Assembly: GCF_014805685.1 (NCBI RefSeq)
Contig: NC_060905.1
Span: 2,468,340-2,532,339 of the forward strand
Length of the DNA: 64,000 nucleotides
Source of the DNA: Silurus meridionalis
Lineage: Eukaryota; Chordata; Actinopteri; Siluriformes; Siluridae
Reading direction: 5' to 3'
The position numbers and the translations under genes are program-made. Within the stretch, counting starts at the first letter, position 1. Each line of letters begins with the position of its first letter. The notes beneath the pieces were generated by a model. The model was given only the letters and a program-made list of their open reading frames with translations. It was not told the origin of the DNA and ran no database searches. Below, piece after piece: positions 1-10,445 of the stretch.

Positions 1-452
1 TTCCACTGGTCTAATGTCCATTCCTTGTGTTCTTTAGCCCAAACAAGTCTCTTCTGCTTGTTGCCTTTCTTTAGCAGTGGTTTCCTAGCAGATATTCTAC
101 CATGAAGGCCTGATTCACACAGTCTCCTCTTAACAGTTGTTGTAGAGATGTGTCTGTTGCTAGAACTCTGTGTGCCATTGACCTGGTCTCTAATCTGAGC
201 TGCTGTCAACCTGCGATTTCTGAGGCTGGTGACTAGGATGAACTTCTCCTCCGCAGCAGAGGTGACTCTTGGTCTTTCTTTCCTGGGGCGGTCCGCATGT
301 GAGCCAGTTTCTTTGTAGCGCTTGATGGTTTTTATGACTGCACTTGGGGACACTTTCAAAGTTTTCCCAATTTTTCGGACTAACTGACCTTCATGTCTTA
401 AAGTAATGATGGCTACTCGTTTTTCTGTACTTAGCTGCTTTTTTCTTGCCAT
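1..452 (-). CDS. Tc1-like transposase, N-terminal 150 residues (partial)
   Basis: The minus-strand frame from the ATG at 450-452 runs to base 1 without a stop, so about the first 150 residues are open. This part of a Tc1 transposase binds the terminal repeats in the nucleus; the DDE catalytic domain lies off the window. A paired-like helix-turn-helix is visible at residues 28-46 (IGKTLKVSPSAVIKTIKRY), then the basic GRPR-type linker RPRKERPR at 55-62, and a second helix-turn-helix region to about residue 125 that includes TTVKRRL. The start MARKKQL is typical of the family. No frameshift or stop is seen, unlike every other Tc1 copy in the window. Whether the whole gene is intact cannot be judged here. 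Confidence 0.88.
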   Translation of the reverse strand, partial: MARKKQLSTEKRVAIITLRHEGQLVRKIGKTLKVSPSAVIKTIKRYKETGSHADRPRKERPRVTSAAEEKFILVTSLRNRRLTAAQIRDQVNGTQSSSNRHISTTTVKRRLCESGLHGRISARKPLLKKGNKQKRLVWAKEHKEWTLDQW

Positions 453-877
453 AATACAAATTCTAACAGTCTATTCAGTAGGACTATCAGCTGTGTATCC
501 ACCTGACTTCTGCACAACACAACTGATGGTCCCAACCCCATTTATAAGGCAAGAAATCACACTTATTAAACCTGACAGGGCACACCTGTGAAGTGAAGAC
601 CATTTCAGGTGACTACCTCTTGAAGCTCATCAAGAGAATGCCAAGAGTGTGCAAAGCAGTAATCAAAGCAAAAGGTGGCTACTTTGAAGAACCTAGAATA
701 TGACATTATTCAGTTGTTTCACACTTTTTTGTTATGTATATAATTCCATATATAATTCCACATGTGTTCATTCATAGTTTTGATGCCTTCAGTGTGAATC
801 TACAATTTTCATAGTCATGAAAATAAAGAAAACTCTTTGAATGAGAAGGTGTGTCCAAACTTTTGGTCTGTACTGTA
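1..877 (-). mobile_element. Tc1-like DNA transposon, family A, cut by the window's left edge
   Basis: A minus-strand Tc1/mariner element. It starts outside the window and ends near 875, where the terminal inverted repeat closes with GGTCTGTACTG followed by a TA dinucleotide (876-877), the usual Tc1 target duplication. The terminal stretch 776-875 matches both ends of the short copy at 32437-32978. From 453 to about 600 lies the 5' leader of the transposase gene. The orientation and the long TIR are seen directly; assignment to the fish Tc1 group rests on the transposase reading described in the next entry. Confidence 0.9.
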
Positions 878-2084
878 TATAAAACAATAAAGCAATAGCC
901 TAATAAATCAATAGCAAATAAAAGGACCACTAGGGCCTCCAGCTGTGGCCCTTTGTTAATCCAGAGGTTTATGTAAAATGTCTATAACTTCCACGTATAT
1001 GCTTTAAAAAATAAAGCAAAAAAACTGCCATTAACTCGATTCATTCAAGAAGAAAAAAAACGCACTGTAAGTTTTTGTGTTACTGGTGATGGCACTTGTT
1101 GGGTAATGCAGATGTGCATCTCCTCATAAGCCAAAAACACATCTGTGTGCTCACTGGGGAGTTCGTTAACGGTGTGAAATCAAGAGCACTACTGCTGAAA
1201 CTGAGACTGGTGGCAAGTTTTCCAAAACTGCGCTCTCGAAGCGCAATCCAAAGAATTATTCATAATAGTTAATAACAATTGATTAATTTAATAATTAATA
1301 ATAATTCAAGAGAAAATACTTATAAAAATAATAATTAAAAATCAATCGTTTTTTTTTTTTTTTTTTCATGTTTTGACTTGCACTTACACTTTCTCTCATA
1401 TCACTGTAACACTGTATAATACTGTTTACTGTTTCGGCTCTGTTGTTGTTTCGGTTAAGTTTGAATAAGAAATCTGGAAAACTATAATAAAAAAATAGAT
1501 TATAGATATTATATATAGATTAGATAGAAATATTGAAAATAGACATCCACAAAGAATAGTAAATGCATACTAAATTACACAAACAAATAAATAAACAAAC
1601 AAATAAATAAAATCCTAAATTTGGATAAGTAGAGAAGAAAAAAAAATCTTGATTTAACCCACACTGCTGTACACTACCCCTGCTGTAAAACCTACAGTAA
1701 TAAGCATTTGTTTGACTGAGAGCTTATGCAATTCAGCCATCGTCAGTCCTGGACCCCTGATCTGTGAAGTAAAGGGGTTTAAGGGTCATGCTCAAGGGCC
1801 CAAAAGTGGCAGATCCCCTATTTTCTGATAAATAACCCATTGATTTGGTCATTGTGATTCAACCTCACAACAATATTGCTGAGATATCGAGATATCACCT
1901 GATCTTCTAGATGGACTTCCATCAACTGGAAACCACTCGCTCCTCCTGATGATGGTTCCAGAAGATACTTTACATGGTTACTGTGAATGGTTCCACTCAA
2001 GATGCATAAAAATGACACTGGATTGTAATTAATATAATCTGTTCTTCTATAATGGTTCAGGAATCTAAATAATGATGATGGCGA
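878..2084. other. AT-rich intergenic DNA
   Basis: No gene is seen. The stretch holds AT-rich low-complexity sequence, a T tract at about 1347-1366 and short AAATAAAC runs near 1580-1610. At 1738-1815 there is a fragment with GCTCAAGGGCCC, a motif also present at 34885-34905; it is probably an old interspersed repeat of unknown class. Confidence 0.5.
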
Positions 2085-2435
2085 AAGGTTTGTGGACACC
2101 TAAGCATAAGTTTGCTATGTGCCTTTTGAACATCCCACTCCACATTGAGTCCTCATTGGCTGTTATAATGCTCCACTCTTCTGGATTCTCTCCACTAGAT
2201 TTTGAGATCCTTTTAGCCACAAAGCCTGTAAGGTCATGTACTACAGATTGTAGGTGGGGTGAGGAAGCCTGGGGTGCAGTCAGCATGAGAAATTCATCCC
2301 AAATGTAATCAATAGGGTTGGCGCTCTATATAGCAGGAGACTACACACTTCCCACCCATGGAAAGTAGATCTTCATGGAGCTGGAACAGGTTTCTAGTTC
2401 AAGTGAAGGGAAAATTTCATGCAATAATGGTACAG
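2085..2435 (-). mobile_element. Tc1-type MITE, family B, decayed copy
   Basis: It starts with a degenerate TIR (AAGGTTTGTGGACACC) and carries, on the minus strand, the family landmarks: CATGAAGATC with a 'CCAGCTCC' block near 2370-2385, CTGCACCCCAGGC near 2266-2280, and the complement of AGAGTGGAGC near 2170-2180. The same landmarks in the same order occur at 3271-3713, 43388-43800 and 59888-60305. It has no coding capacity. Confidence 0.65.
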
Positions 2436-3270
2436 AAAATAAATATGAATATATTCATTGATAAATATAATTATATAATTAATAAATGATAAATGGCTCT
2501 TGTGTAAAAACATTGACAGAGTCAATGATTCGCCTCTAGAGGCCGCTCTCATAATGACGGGGGAATGGAAACCGGAAAAACTATTAGTATAATTTTTTTG
2601 CCGATAGTTCCAGCAATCAACTATTGGTGCCTCGACCTCTATTAATAACTAGGGGAAATTCTAGTTTGAATACCAACCTTTATTATAAAAATAGAGATAT
2701 GAGTATAGATATATATTATATGATATATATTTATTTATTTTCATATGTTTAAAATTACATTTTCAAAATATTTCTCTGGCATTGAACTTCCACTTTATTT
2801 GTAGGCCCTTTACAGCTTTATAATGACCCAGAGAGTCCCTGAGATTCGATTAGCCTGATATTCGATTCGATCAGCTGTTCAGCCTCGGGAAACGCCTGCT
2901 CCGTGTATTGGTACAACCCGTCCTGTAGACTCTGTACCATCTACAAACTCGTCATCTCTCACGGGGAAACGAACGCTTAATTACAGGAGTTCCTTTATAT
3001 TTTTACATCTCATCCATATTATGCTTTTGACACAACTGATTGAGTTGTGCATTTTTTTTAAATACCATTCCGCACGGTCATAATCAGTGGAGAAACAATT
3101 AGGAGTCAAGCGATCCCGAGAGTGATGTCATTAAACACAATGATGGCTTACTCTCCTCATTTCACTGTTGCTTATGATAAGGACGTAACGAACGTTTGTG
3201 TGGAACGACGTGGCCACTGTCAGGAAGGTGGAAATAACTAAAGGAGATGATATAGCCGCACGTTAAACTG
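2436..3270. other. Intergenic, no feature recognised
   Basis: AT-rich sequence at 2440-2770 is followed by a more balanced segment at 2800-3270 with no open frame of note. Nothing more can be supported. Confidence 0.4.
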
Positions 3271-3713
3271 TGTTGGCAAAAGTATTGGGACACCCCTCTT
3301 CTCCAGCCATCTGTGATTTCTCCCAAAACTGTTTTGGTTGGAGGCACACGATTGCATTATACAGCATTGGATGCGCTAACATGAAATTTTCACTTCACTT
3401 GCGAGAACTACGAGACCCAAACCTGTTCCAGCTCCATGAAGATCTGCTTTCCATGTTTTGGAGGGAAAGATCTCCTGCTATAGAGCTCCAAAACTAATGA
3501 ATACCTTTGGGATTAATTTTTGGGATTAACTGCACCCCAGACATCCTCACCTCACCTTCATCAGTACCTGACTTTACTAACATCTTTGTGGCTGATACAA
3601 ATCTCAATAGAATCTACAGGAACATCTTTCCAGAAGAGTGGAGCTTAATATAACAGCAAATGGGGACATAATGTGGAATGGGATGGTCGGGTGTCCATAA
3701 ACTTTTGGCATGG
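3271..3713 (+). mobile_element. Tc1-type MITE, family B, both ends visible
   Basis: A copy of about 440 bp with recognisable inverted ends: GCAAAAGTATTGGGACACC at the left and GGGTGTCCATAAACTTTTG at the right. Internal landmarks, in order, are GGTTGGAGGCACACGATT, CAGCTCCATGAAGATCTGC, CTCCTGCTATAGAGCTCC, a CACCCCAGACATCCTCACC block, TCAGTACCTGACTTTAC and AGAGTGGAGC. It has no transposase and depended on a Tc1-type enzyme made elsewhere. Confidence 0.75.
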
Positions 3714-5418
3714 ACTGAATTTAAAAAGATGAAAGGTGGAGTCTTTGATGGGTGAATGAAAGAAGGATAGACAGATAGATGGGCAGATGGCTAGATAGAT
3801 GTATAGATGGATGGATGGATGGATGGATGGATGGATGGATTGATGGAAAGCTAGATAATAAAAAACATGGATAGATAGAATACTAGGTAGATAAATGGAT
3901 GGATGGAAAGAAAGATAGATCTTTGTCAGTTACCCAGCAGTGAAATGTAGATTAGCATTGTAAAATGTAATGCACTTTTACTTGTTTTTGTTGTTTATAT
4001 TTTTATATAAATATATATGTAAAAAAAAAGCTAATAATTAAAAATCTAAATCATACACCATGTATCTGTAAGACCTTCATCGTATAAAACAGAATCGCAA
4101 TTTAGAGTAAACCATTACACAGATTCCCCCGAGACCGACTCCCGACTCCAGAAACATCATTACAGCTGACAGAGAAGCATCAAATCTCCAAATGACCAAA
4201 ATCTCCCAGGTGCTGTAAGTGACGTGAAGGCAATAACGTCCAAACTGATGTGCATTTAAATGTAAAATATCATCCAGTCTAGTAAACAGGGCTATTCAGG
4301 GGAAGGGGGAGAGGGTTTGTTGTGTTATTGCTTCTCCAAGTACCTCGGAGATGGTTTTTAAAGCCATTTGCAGTAATTGTCAAGAGCAGGACGCATGATT
4401 GACATTAGTTCGTGAAGGGAAGAGGAAAAAAAAAACATCTATTAACACTCTTATCTCTACAAGGAAGTGTTTAACTTCTGAACTGAGTGGATTTGATCTA
4501 CAAGAAACTCTTCTCCCAGGAATTCGATCCGCATTTCTCCTTTCTTTAAAGCGTCTCTAAAGGAAACAGTTATTATTGTATCCATCTCTTCTTTCGATAC
4601 ATTTGATAGACAGATTGGCAGATAGGTAGGCAGTCAGACTGATGGATGGGTGGATGGATGGATGGATGGATGGATAAAAAGGCAGACAGAAAGCTAAATA
4701 GACAGACGGATAGAAATCTAGGTTGACGGATAGAGAGATGATGAATGAATCGATAGATAGATTGATTAGTGGATAGATGAGAAGTCAGACAGAAAGATGG
4801 ATACACAGATCGATAGATAGCTAGGTAGACAGATGGATAAAGAGATTAACAGATTGATGGGTGGGTGGATGGATGAAATGTCTGACAGAAAAAAGGATAG
4901 ACAAATAGACAGACAGGCTCAGATATAAATATACAGATAGAATAGATTACAAAGTAGACAAATGGAAAGAAGAATGGATGAATGCAAGGGCGGCCAGGAA
5001 GAAAGAAAGATGGATAGATTGATTGATGGACAGATGTAGAAATTAATCAACTCGTTCTGACTTTCTGAGGTTGCAATTAATGTTATTGAAATTCCTATAC
5101 AAAATTTTTATTCAGGTTCACATGCAACATTGTTGCGGCTAAACAGGAACGAAACAAATTTAAAAAAATGTTCTTCAGTTCACTAACGACTCTTAATCGT
5201 CTCATGGTACCCAAGATTTATTAATAAGTAATTTGATGTAAGAGATTTCAGAGATCAACAAGTTAAAGACTAACTACAGTTGAAGAAAAGTGCTGAGTCT
5301 TTACATTTCCACATTAGCAGTACACGTGATCCTCACCAGACAGGCTTTAATCCAAAGGTCTGAGAAGAGTGTGCTATAATTACGCGGAATTGAGATGATC
5401 TACATATTCACATAGTTG
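3714..5418. other. Intergenic with degenerate GATA/GATG tracts
   Basis: Two degenerate tetranucleotide zones, GGAT/GATA at 3765-3930 and a longer decayed GATG/GACA/GATA mixture at 4595-5040, flank a non-repetitive island at about 4240-4420. The short open frames over these zones are repeat artefacts. No promoter element can be named, although 5300-5418 is the upstream flank of the fucosyltransferase gene. Confidence 0.55.
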
Positions 5419-6537
5419 ATGGCTTGTTTGTTCACATTGGCAGGAATGATGGCAGGGTGTAAGTCATGGCGTTGCGTGTGGTATGCGCTCTTGCTGCTGT
5501 TCGTCATTGTTATTGGGCTGCTCTGCTACACCCCATCGTTTCGATGTCTGACTCAAGAAAACGAAGAGGCCACTGTCCGGAACCCTGCAGACCACCCCGT
5601 CTTGTTGCTCATCTGGCTCTGGCCCTTTAACCAGACCTTTGACCTTGAGTGCTGCAACTCTCGCTTCAACGTTCCTAGCTGTGTCTTAACAGACGACCGG
5701 GATTCTGTAGGCAAAGCTGATGCTGTCCTCATCCACCACAGGGACGTCGCATGGGATGCGTCGAATCTCCCGCAGGTTCCTCGGCCGCTCCAGCAGAAGT
5801 GGATCTGGATGAATTTTGAGTCACCCTCCAACACAGCCCGGATCCCTGGTCTCAACAACATGTTTAACATCTCACTGACTTACCGTAAAGACGCTGACAT
5901 CAGCGTGCCTTATGGCTCTCTGGTTCCAGTTGACCGCCGGTTTGAAGCCTTTGTTGACTTTGTACCTTTTGAAAAGGACAAACTCGTCTGCTGGATTGTC
6001 AGCAATTATCGTCCGGAGCACAGAAGGGTACAGTACTACAAGCAGCTCCGCAAATACGTCCAGATCCATGTCTATGGTGACTTGTTCGAGAAGCGTGTCT
6101 CCGACGAGGAGTACAAGGACATTGTCTCAAGCTGCAAGTTCTACCTGTCTTTTGAGAACTCCGTGCACAAGGATTACATCACAGAGAAACTGTTCAACGC
6201 CCTGGATCTGGGGGCTGTCCCCATAGTGTTTGGGCCATCCAGGCGGAACTACGAGCGATTTGTTCCCGGGGACGCCTTCATCCATGTGGACGACTTCCCT
6301 TCCATGAAGGCTCTGGCTAAACACCTGTTTCTTCTGAACCACAATGAAGCCTTATATCTCAGGTACTTCAGGTGGAGGAGGCGTTTTCGGGTGAAGATGT
6401 CCACCTTCCCAGAGGAAAACGTGTGCCAGGCTTGCGAGTACATCCAGAGGAACAGGCAGTACCAGGTTCTTACAAATCTCTACCAGTGGTTCTGGGATAC
6501 GAGCGAAGGACTTGACATGCCACCATCCTTCTACTAA
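5419..6537 (+). CDS. fut9-like: FUT9-like alpha-1,3-fucosyltransferase (GT10), single coding exon
   Basis: Encodes a 372-residue type II Golgi membrane enzyme expected to transfer fucose from GDP-fucose to the GlcNAc of N-acetyllactosamine (Lewis x type products). Residues 20-37 are one hydrophobic anchor (WYALLLLFVIVIGLLCYT), followed by a short stem. Family motifs seen are HHRDVAWD (106-113), TYRKDADISVPYG (154-166) and the GT10 signature around 239-260, including FENS and DYITEKL, then GPSRRNYE, FIHVDDF and a C-terminal CQAC (336-339). N-glycosylation sequons are at N71 and N150. Length and lack of coding introns fit vertebrate FUT4/7/9. The start is uncertain: ATG at 5419 gives the longest protein, but a TTGGCAG acceptor-like end at 5443 precedes ATGs at 5446 and 5449, and the last has the best context. 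The nearest relative by eye is FUT9; FUT4 or FUT7 cannot be excluded. Confidence 0.95.
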   Translation: MACLFTLAGMMAGCKSWRCVWYALLLLFVIVIGLLCYTPSFRCLTQENEEATVRNPADHPVLLLIWLWPFNQTFDLECCNSRFNVPSCVLTDDRDSVGKADAVLIHHRDVAWDASNLPQVPRPLQQKWIWMNFESPSNTARIPGLNNMFNISLTYRKDADISVPYGSLVPVDRRFEAFVDFVPFEKDKLVCWIVSNYRPEHRRVQYYKQLRKYVQIHVYGDLFEKRVSDEEYKDIVSSCKFYLSFENSVHKDYITEKLFNALDLGAVPIVFGPSRRNYERFVPGDAFIHVDDFPSMKALAKHLFLLNHNEALYLRYFRWRRRFRVKMSTFPEENVCQACEYIQRNRQYQVLTNLYQWFWDTSEGLDMPPSFY

Positions 6538-6792
6538 CATGGACACACCTTTAGACTTGTTCGGTTTCTCTTTTTCTCAATACCAACTTGGTCTGATTGC
6601 TCAGGTAATTAATTAAATCTGTATGTGCAATCAATTAATAATTTCTCCATCCGATCTAAAAAAAACGGAATGTTATGAATTGATTAGCAATGACTGATTG
6701 ATTTATTTATTTATTACAAGCCAACACTCATCTTGTTTACCCTCTTGTTTAAAGTTTAATTGTAACAGAGATTGGTTTTGAAGCAGAAATGT

Positions 6793-6798
6793 AATAAA
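6793..6798 (+). promoter_or_regulatory. Candidate polyadenylation signal of the fucosyltransferase gene
   Basis: AATAAA lies about 255 bases after the stop codon and before the minisatellite. The same segment is duplicated, with a second AATAAA near 7587. The motif is common in AT-rich DNA, so the assignment is only positional. Confidence 0.35.
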
Positions 6799-6870
6799 AA
6801 AATGTAAATGACGCAGTGATTCGGAGAATATGATGTTGTGGTGTGTTCCTATCACTACACATTACCTTTT

Positions 6871-7513
6871 CACATTACATTGGTACTGTTCACCACAAAC
6901 CTCCTCACATTACAGCAGTACTGTTCACCACAGACCTCCTCACATTACAGCAGTACTCTTCACCACAGACCTCCTCACATTACATCACTACTGTTCACCA
7001 CAGACCTCCTCACATTACATCACTACTGTTCACCACAGACCTCCTCACATTACAGCAGTACTGTTTACCACAGACCTCCTCACATTACATCAGTACTGTT
7101 CACCACAGACCTCCTCACATTACATCAGTACTGTTCAACACAGACCTCCTCACATTACATCAGTACTGTTCAACACAGACCTCCTCACATTACATCAGTA
7201 CTGTTCACCACAGACCTCCTCACATTACATCAGTACTGTTCACCACAGACCTCCTCACATTACATCAGTACTGTTTACCACAGACCTCCTCACATTACAT
7301 CAGTACTGTTCACCACAGACCTCCTCACATTGCATTACTACTATTCACCACAGACCCCCTCACATTACATCACTACTGTTCACCACAGACCTCCTCACAT
7401 TAAATCAGTACTGTTCACCACAGACCTCCTCACATTACATTAGTACTGTTCACCACAGACCTCCTCACATTACATCAGTACTGTTCACCACAGACCTCCT
7501 CACATTACATCAG
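6871..7513 (+). repeat. 35-bp minisatellite, array 1 (about 18 units)
   Basis: Head-to-tail 35-bp units built on CAGACCTCCTCACATTACAT followed by CAGTACTGTTCACCA. Variants are CAGCAGTAC or CATCACTAC for CATCAGTAC, and TTTACCA or TTCAACA for TTCACCA. The array begins 333 bases after the fucosyltransferase stop. Because 35 is not divisible by 3 and the unit lacks stops in sequence, all three plus frames stay open. The resulting peptides are not evidence of a gene. Confidence 0.95.
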
Positions 7514-7661
7514 ACCAACACTCATCTTGTTTACCCTCTTGTTTAAAGTTTAATTGTAACAGAGATTGGTTTTGAAGCAGAAATGTAATAAATAAATGTA
7601 AATGACGCAGTGATTCGGAGAATAAGATGTTGTGGTGTGTTTCTATCACTACTTACCTTTT

Positions 7662-9220
7662 CACATTACATTGGTACTGTTCACCACAAACCTCCTCACA
7701 TTACATCACTACTGTTCACCACAGACCTCCTCACATTACAGCAGTACTGTTCGACACAGACCTCCTCACATCAAATCACTACTGTTCACCACAGACCTCG
7801 TCACATTACAGCAGTACTGTTTCCCACAGACCTCCTCACATTACATCACTACTGGTTACCACAGACCTCCTCACATTAAATTACTACTGTTCACCACAGA
7901 CCTCCTCACATTACATCAGTACTGTTCACCAGAGACCTCCTCACATTACATAAGTACTGTTTACCACAGACCTCCTCACATTACATCAGTACTGTTCACC
8001 ACAGACCTCCTCGCATTACTACTGTTCACCACAGACCTCCTCACATTATATCACTACTGTTCACCACAGACCTCCTCACATTACATCACTACTGTTTACC
8101 ACAGACCTCCTCACATTACATCAGTACTGTTCACCACAGACCTCCTCACATTACATCAGTACTGTTCACCACAGACCTCCTCACATTACATCAGTACTGT
8201 TCACCACAGACCTCCTCACATTACATCACTACTGTTCACCACAGACCTCCTCACATTACATCACTACTGTTCACCACAGACCTCCTCACATTACATCAGT
8301 ACTGTTCACCACAGACCTCCTCACATTACATAAGTACTGTTTACCACAGACCTCCTCACATTACATCAGTACTGTTCACCACAGACCTCCTCACATTGCA
8401 TTACTACTGTTCACCACAGACCTCCTCACATTACATCACTACTGTTCACCACAGACCTCCTCACATTACATCACTACTGTTCACCACAGACCTCCTCACA
8501 TTACATCACTACTGTTCACCACAGACCTCCTCACATTACATCAGTACTGTTCACCACAGACCTCCTCACATTACATCACTACTGTTCACCACAGACCTCC
8601 TCACATTACATCAGTACTGTTCACCACAGACCTCCTCACATTACATCAGTACTGTTCACCACAGACCTCCTCACATTACATCAGTACTGTTCACCACAGA
8701 CCTCCTCACATTACATCAGTACTGTTCACCACAGACCTCCTCACATTACATCACTACTGTTCACCACAGACCTCCTCACATTACATCACTACTGTTCACC
8801 ACAGACCTCCTCACATTACATCAGTACTGTTCACCACAGACCTCCTCACATTACATCAGTACTGTTCACCACAGACCTCCTCACATTACATCAGTACTGT
8901 TCAACACAGACCTCCTCACATTACATCAGTACTGTTCACCACAGACCTCCTCACATTACATCAGTACTGTTTACCACAGACCTCCTCACATTACATCAGT
9001 ACTGTTCAACACAGACCTCCTCACATTACATCAGTACTGTTCACCACAGACCTCCTCACATTACATCAGTACTGTTCACCACAGACCTCCTCACATTACA
9101 TCAGTACTGTTCACCACAGACCTCCTCACATTACATCAGTACTGTTCACCACAGACCTCCTCACATTACATCAGTACTGTTCACCACAGACCTCCTCACA
9201 TTACATCAGTACTGTTCACC
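7662..9220 (+). repeat. 35-bp minisatellite, array 2 (about 44 units)
   Basis: Same unit as the array at 6871-7513. The 3' half is much more uniform than the first few units, which suggests recent homogenisation. One shortened unit is visible near 8005-8030 (CTCGCATTACTACTG). The last unit reads TGTTCACC and runs directly into AGAGAAGAGTGGCGC, which is MITE family B sequence. Confidence 0.95.
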
Positions 9221-9335
9221 AGAGAAGAGTGGCGCTAATTATAACAGCAAATAAAGCCTAAATGTGAAATGGGATGTTTATAAAACACATACCAACTGCA
9301 TGCTCAGGCATCCAATAGCAACTTTTGCTATTCTG
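9221..9335 (+). mobile_element. 3' end of a Tc1-type MITE, family B
   Basis: It contains AGAAGAGTGGCGCTAATTAT, AACAGCAAATAAAGCC and GTGAAATGGGATG, which match the 3' part of the MITE at 3271-3713. The tail CATGCTCAGGCATCC matches the end of the fragment near 54610-54640. It has no recognisable 5' half; the minisatellite lies where that half would be. Confidence 0.65.
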
Positions 9336-9734
9336 TAATAGCGTATGAGAAAGTTACTTCAGCAGGGGTTCTTGTGGAATGGAACAGTTATTGTATAACT
9401 CGCTCATATGGCCAAAGTTCATGTTTATATAATTGCAATCAACATTCTAGTTAAATGAACCTTTATGTAAAGTGTTCTGGAATAAAACCTGACTTGAAGA
9501 TCAGGGTTTTCACCGAGCATGATTTATTGAATTATATATCATATTATGTTTCAATTAATTAATTCATTAATAATAATTATTATTGTTATTAAAGTCTGGA
9601 GGGATTGTGGTATTTTAATTAATTAATTAATGTAATTAATTTATTTTAACAATTATTAAATACTATATTTATTATATTATAAATATTTCCCTTTTTGCCT
9701 TCTCTTTTTCTTCCTCTTATTATTATTAATACAA
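9336..9734. other. AT-rich intergenic
   Basis: AT-rich with TTAATTAATTAA runs at 9545-9650 and no gene. Confidence 0.4.
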
Positions 9735-10445
9735 CACCTGTGAAAAGTGTGGAATCACAGAATCTTTTCTGAGAGGCACCTGCATGTTCCTTTTGTTTCT
9801 GTACACCAAACTCAGTAATGTAAACACTATGAAGACTGACTCTATAAATGTCCAGATGTTTCACTTAATTTTTATTGAAAAATCCTCCCTTAGCATGAAG
9901 AACAGCTTTAAACTCTCTCAACATTTGGACAGTTGTAAAAAGTTGGAGATTTTCTTGTTCATCCCACAGCAGTTCAGTAGGATTTGGGTGCGGTGACTGG
10001 GCAGGTCGTTCCATGATAGATATCACTCCAGACGTCTGTTATCTATATAACACTTATAGAACTCGCACATGGTTATCATTTCGGCTCATCGTCGTGTTGT
10101 ACGGTGAATACGTGTCGTGCCAATGAGCCGCAGTTTAGACGAAGTATGGAATGGTTGCCATGTTGGTTCCTTTCAGTTTCCAGAACCTTCCCTGCTTAAA
10201 AAACACCCCAAACCATTAAACTTCCACCTCCATGTGTGAGTGTGGGGGTGAGGGAGTCTGATCATATCTTCTGTCCTGTTCTCCATCTTACACAAGTTCC
10301 TCTGATAAAGACAAAGGACGGATCTGTCCACAGAACCTTCTTCCAGTCATTTACTGTCCAACTCTTGTGTGTTTTAGCTTTTTAAAGATTTTGCTGCATA
10401 GAAACAAAAGGAACATGAATGTGTCTCAAAAACTCTAGAGATTTT
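9735..10445 (-). mobile_element. Decayed Tc1-like transposon, family C, with transposase fossil
   Basis: Roughly inverted ends face each other: CATGTTCCTTTTGTTTCTG at 9783-9801 and, inverted, GAAACAAAAGGAACATG near 10400-10417. On the minus strand pieces of a Tc1 transposase can be read through stops and shifts: a WTDPS-like first Asp region near 10320, HGGGSLMVWGCF-like sequence near 10215-10245, and PAQSPHPNPTELLWDE near 9955-10005, which is the last catalytic block with its Glu. The reading ends near 9882. It is a non-functional remnant. Confidence 0.7.

Larger units (their letters stand above)
6721..7661 (+). repeat. Direct segmental duplication at the fucosyltransferase 3' flank
   Basis: The non-repeat segment 6721-6870 recurs at 7515-7661 with only a few differences, among them a 3-base deletion near 7650. 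It separates the two minisatellite arrays. The duplicated block starts CCAACACTCATCTTG and includes the AATAAA at 6793. The offset is 791-794 bp. This implies that a unit of flank plus array was duplicated, after which the arrays changed length independently. Confidence 0.9.

Noticed and set aside
5553..6546. Minus-strand frames across the fucosyltransferase
   Set aside because: They are shadows of the strongly supported plus-strand gene.
6871..9220. Regular repeats as a CRISPR array
   Set aside because: Units are contiguous, without unique spacers of constant length, and the genome is vertebrate.
6830..9238. Long plus-strand open frames of 186-280 codons in all three frames
   Set aside because: They are produced by the 35-bp minisatellite; no independent start, domain or codon bias is seen.
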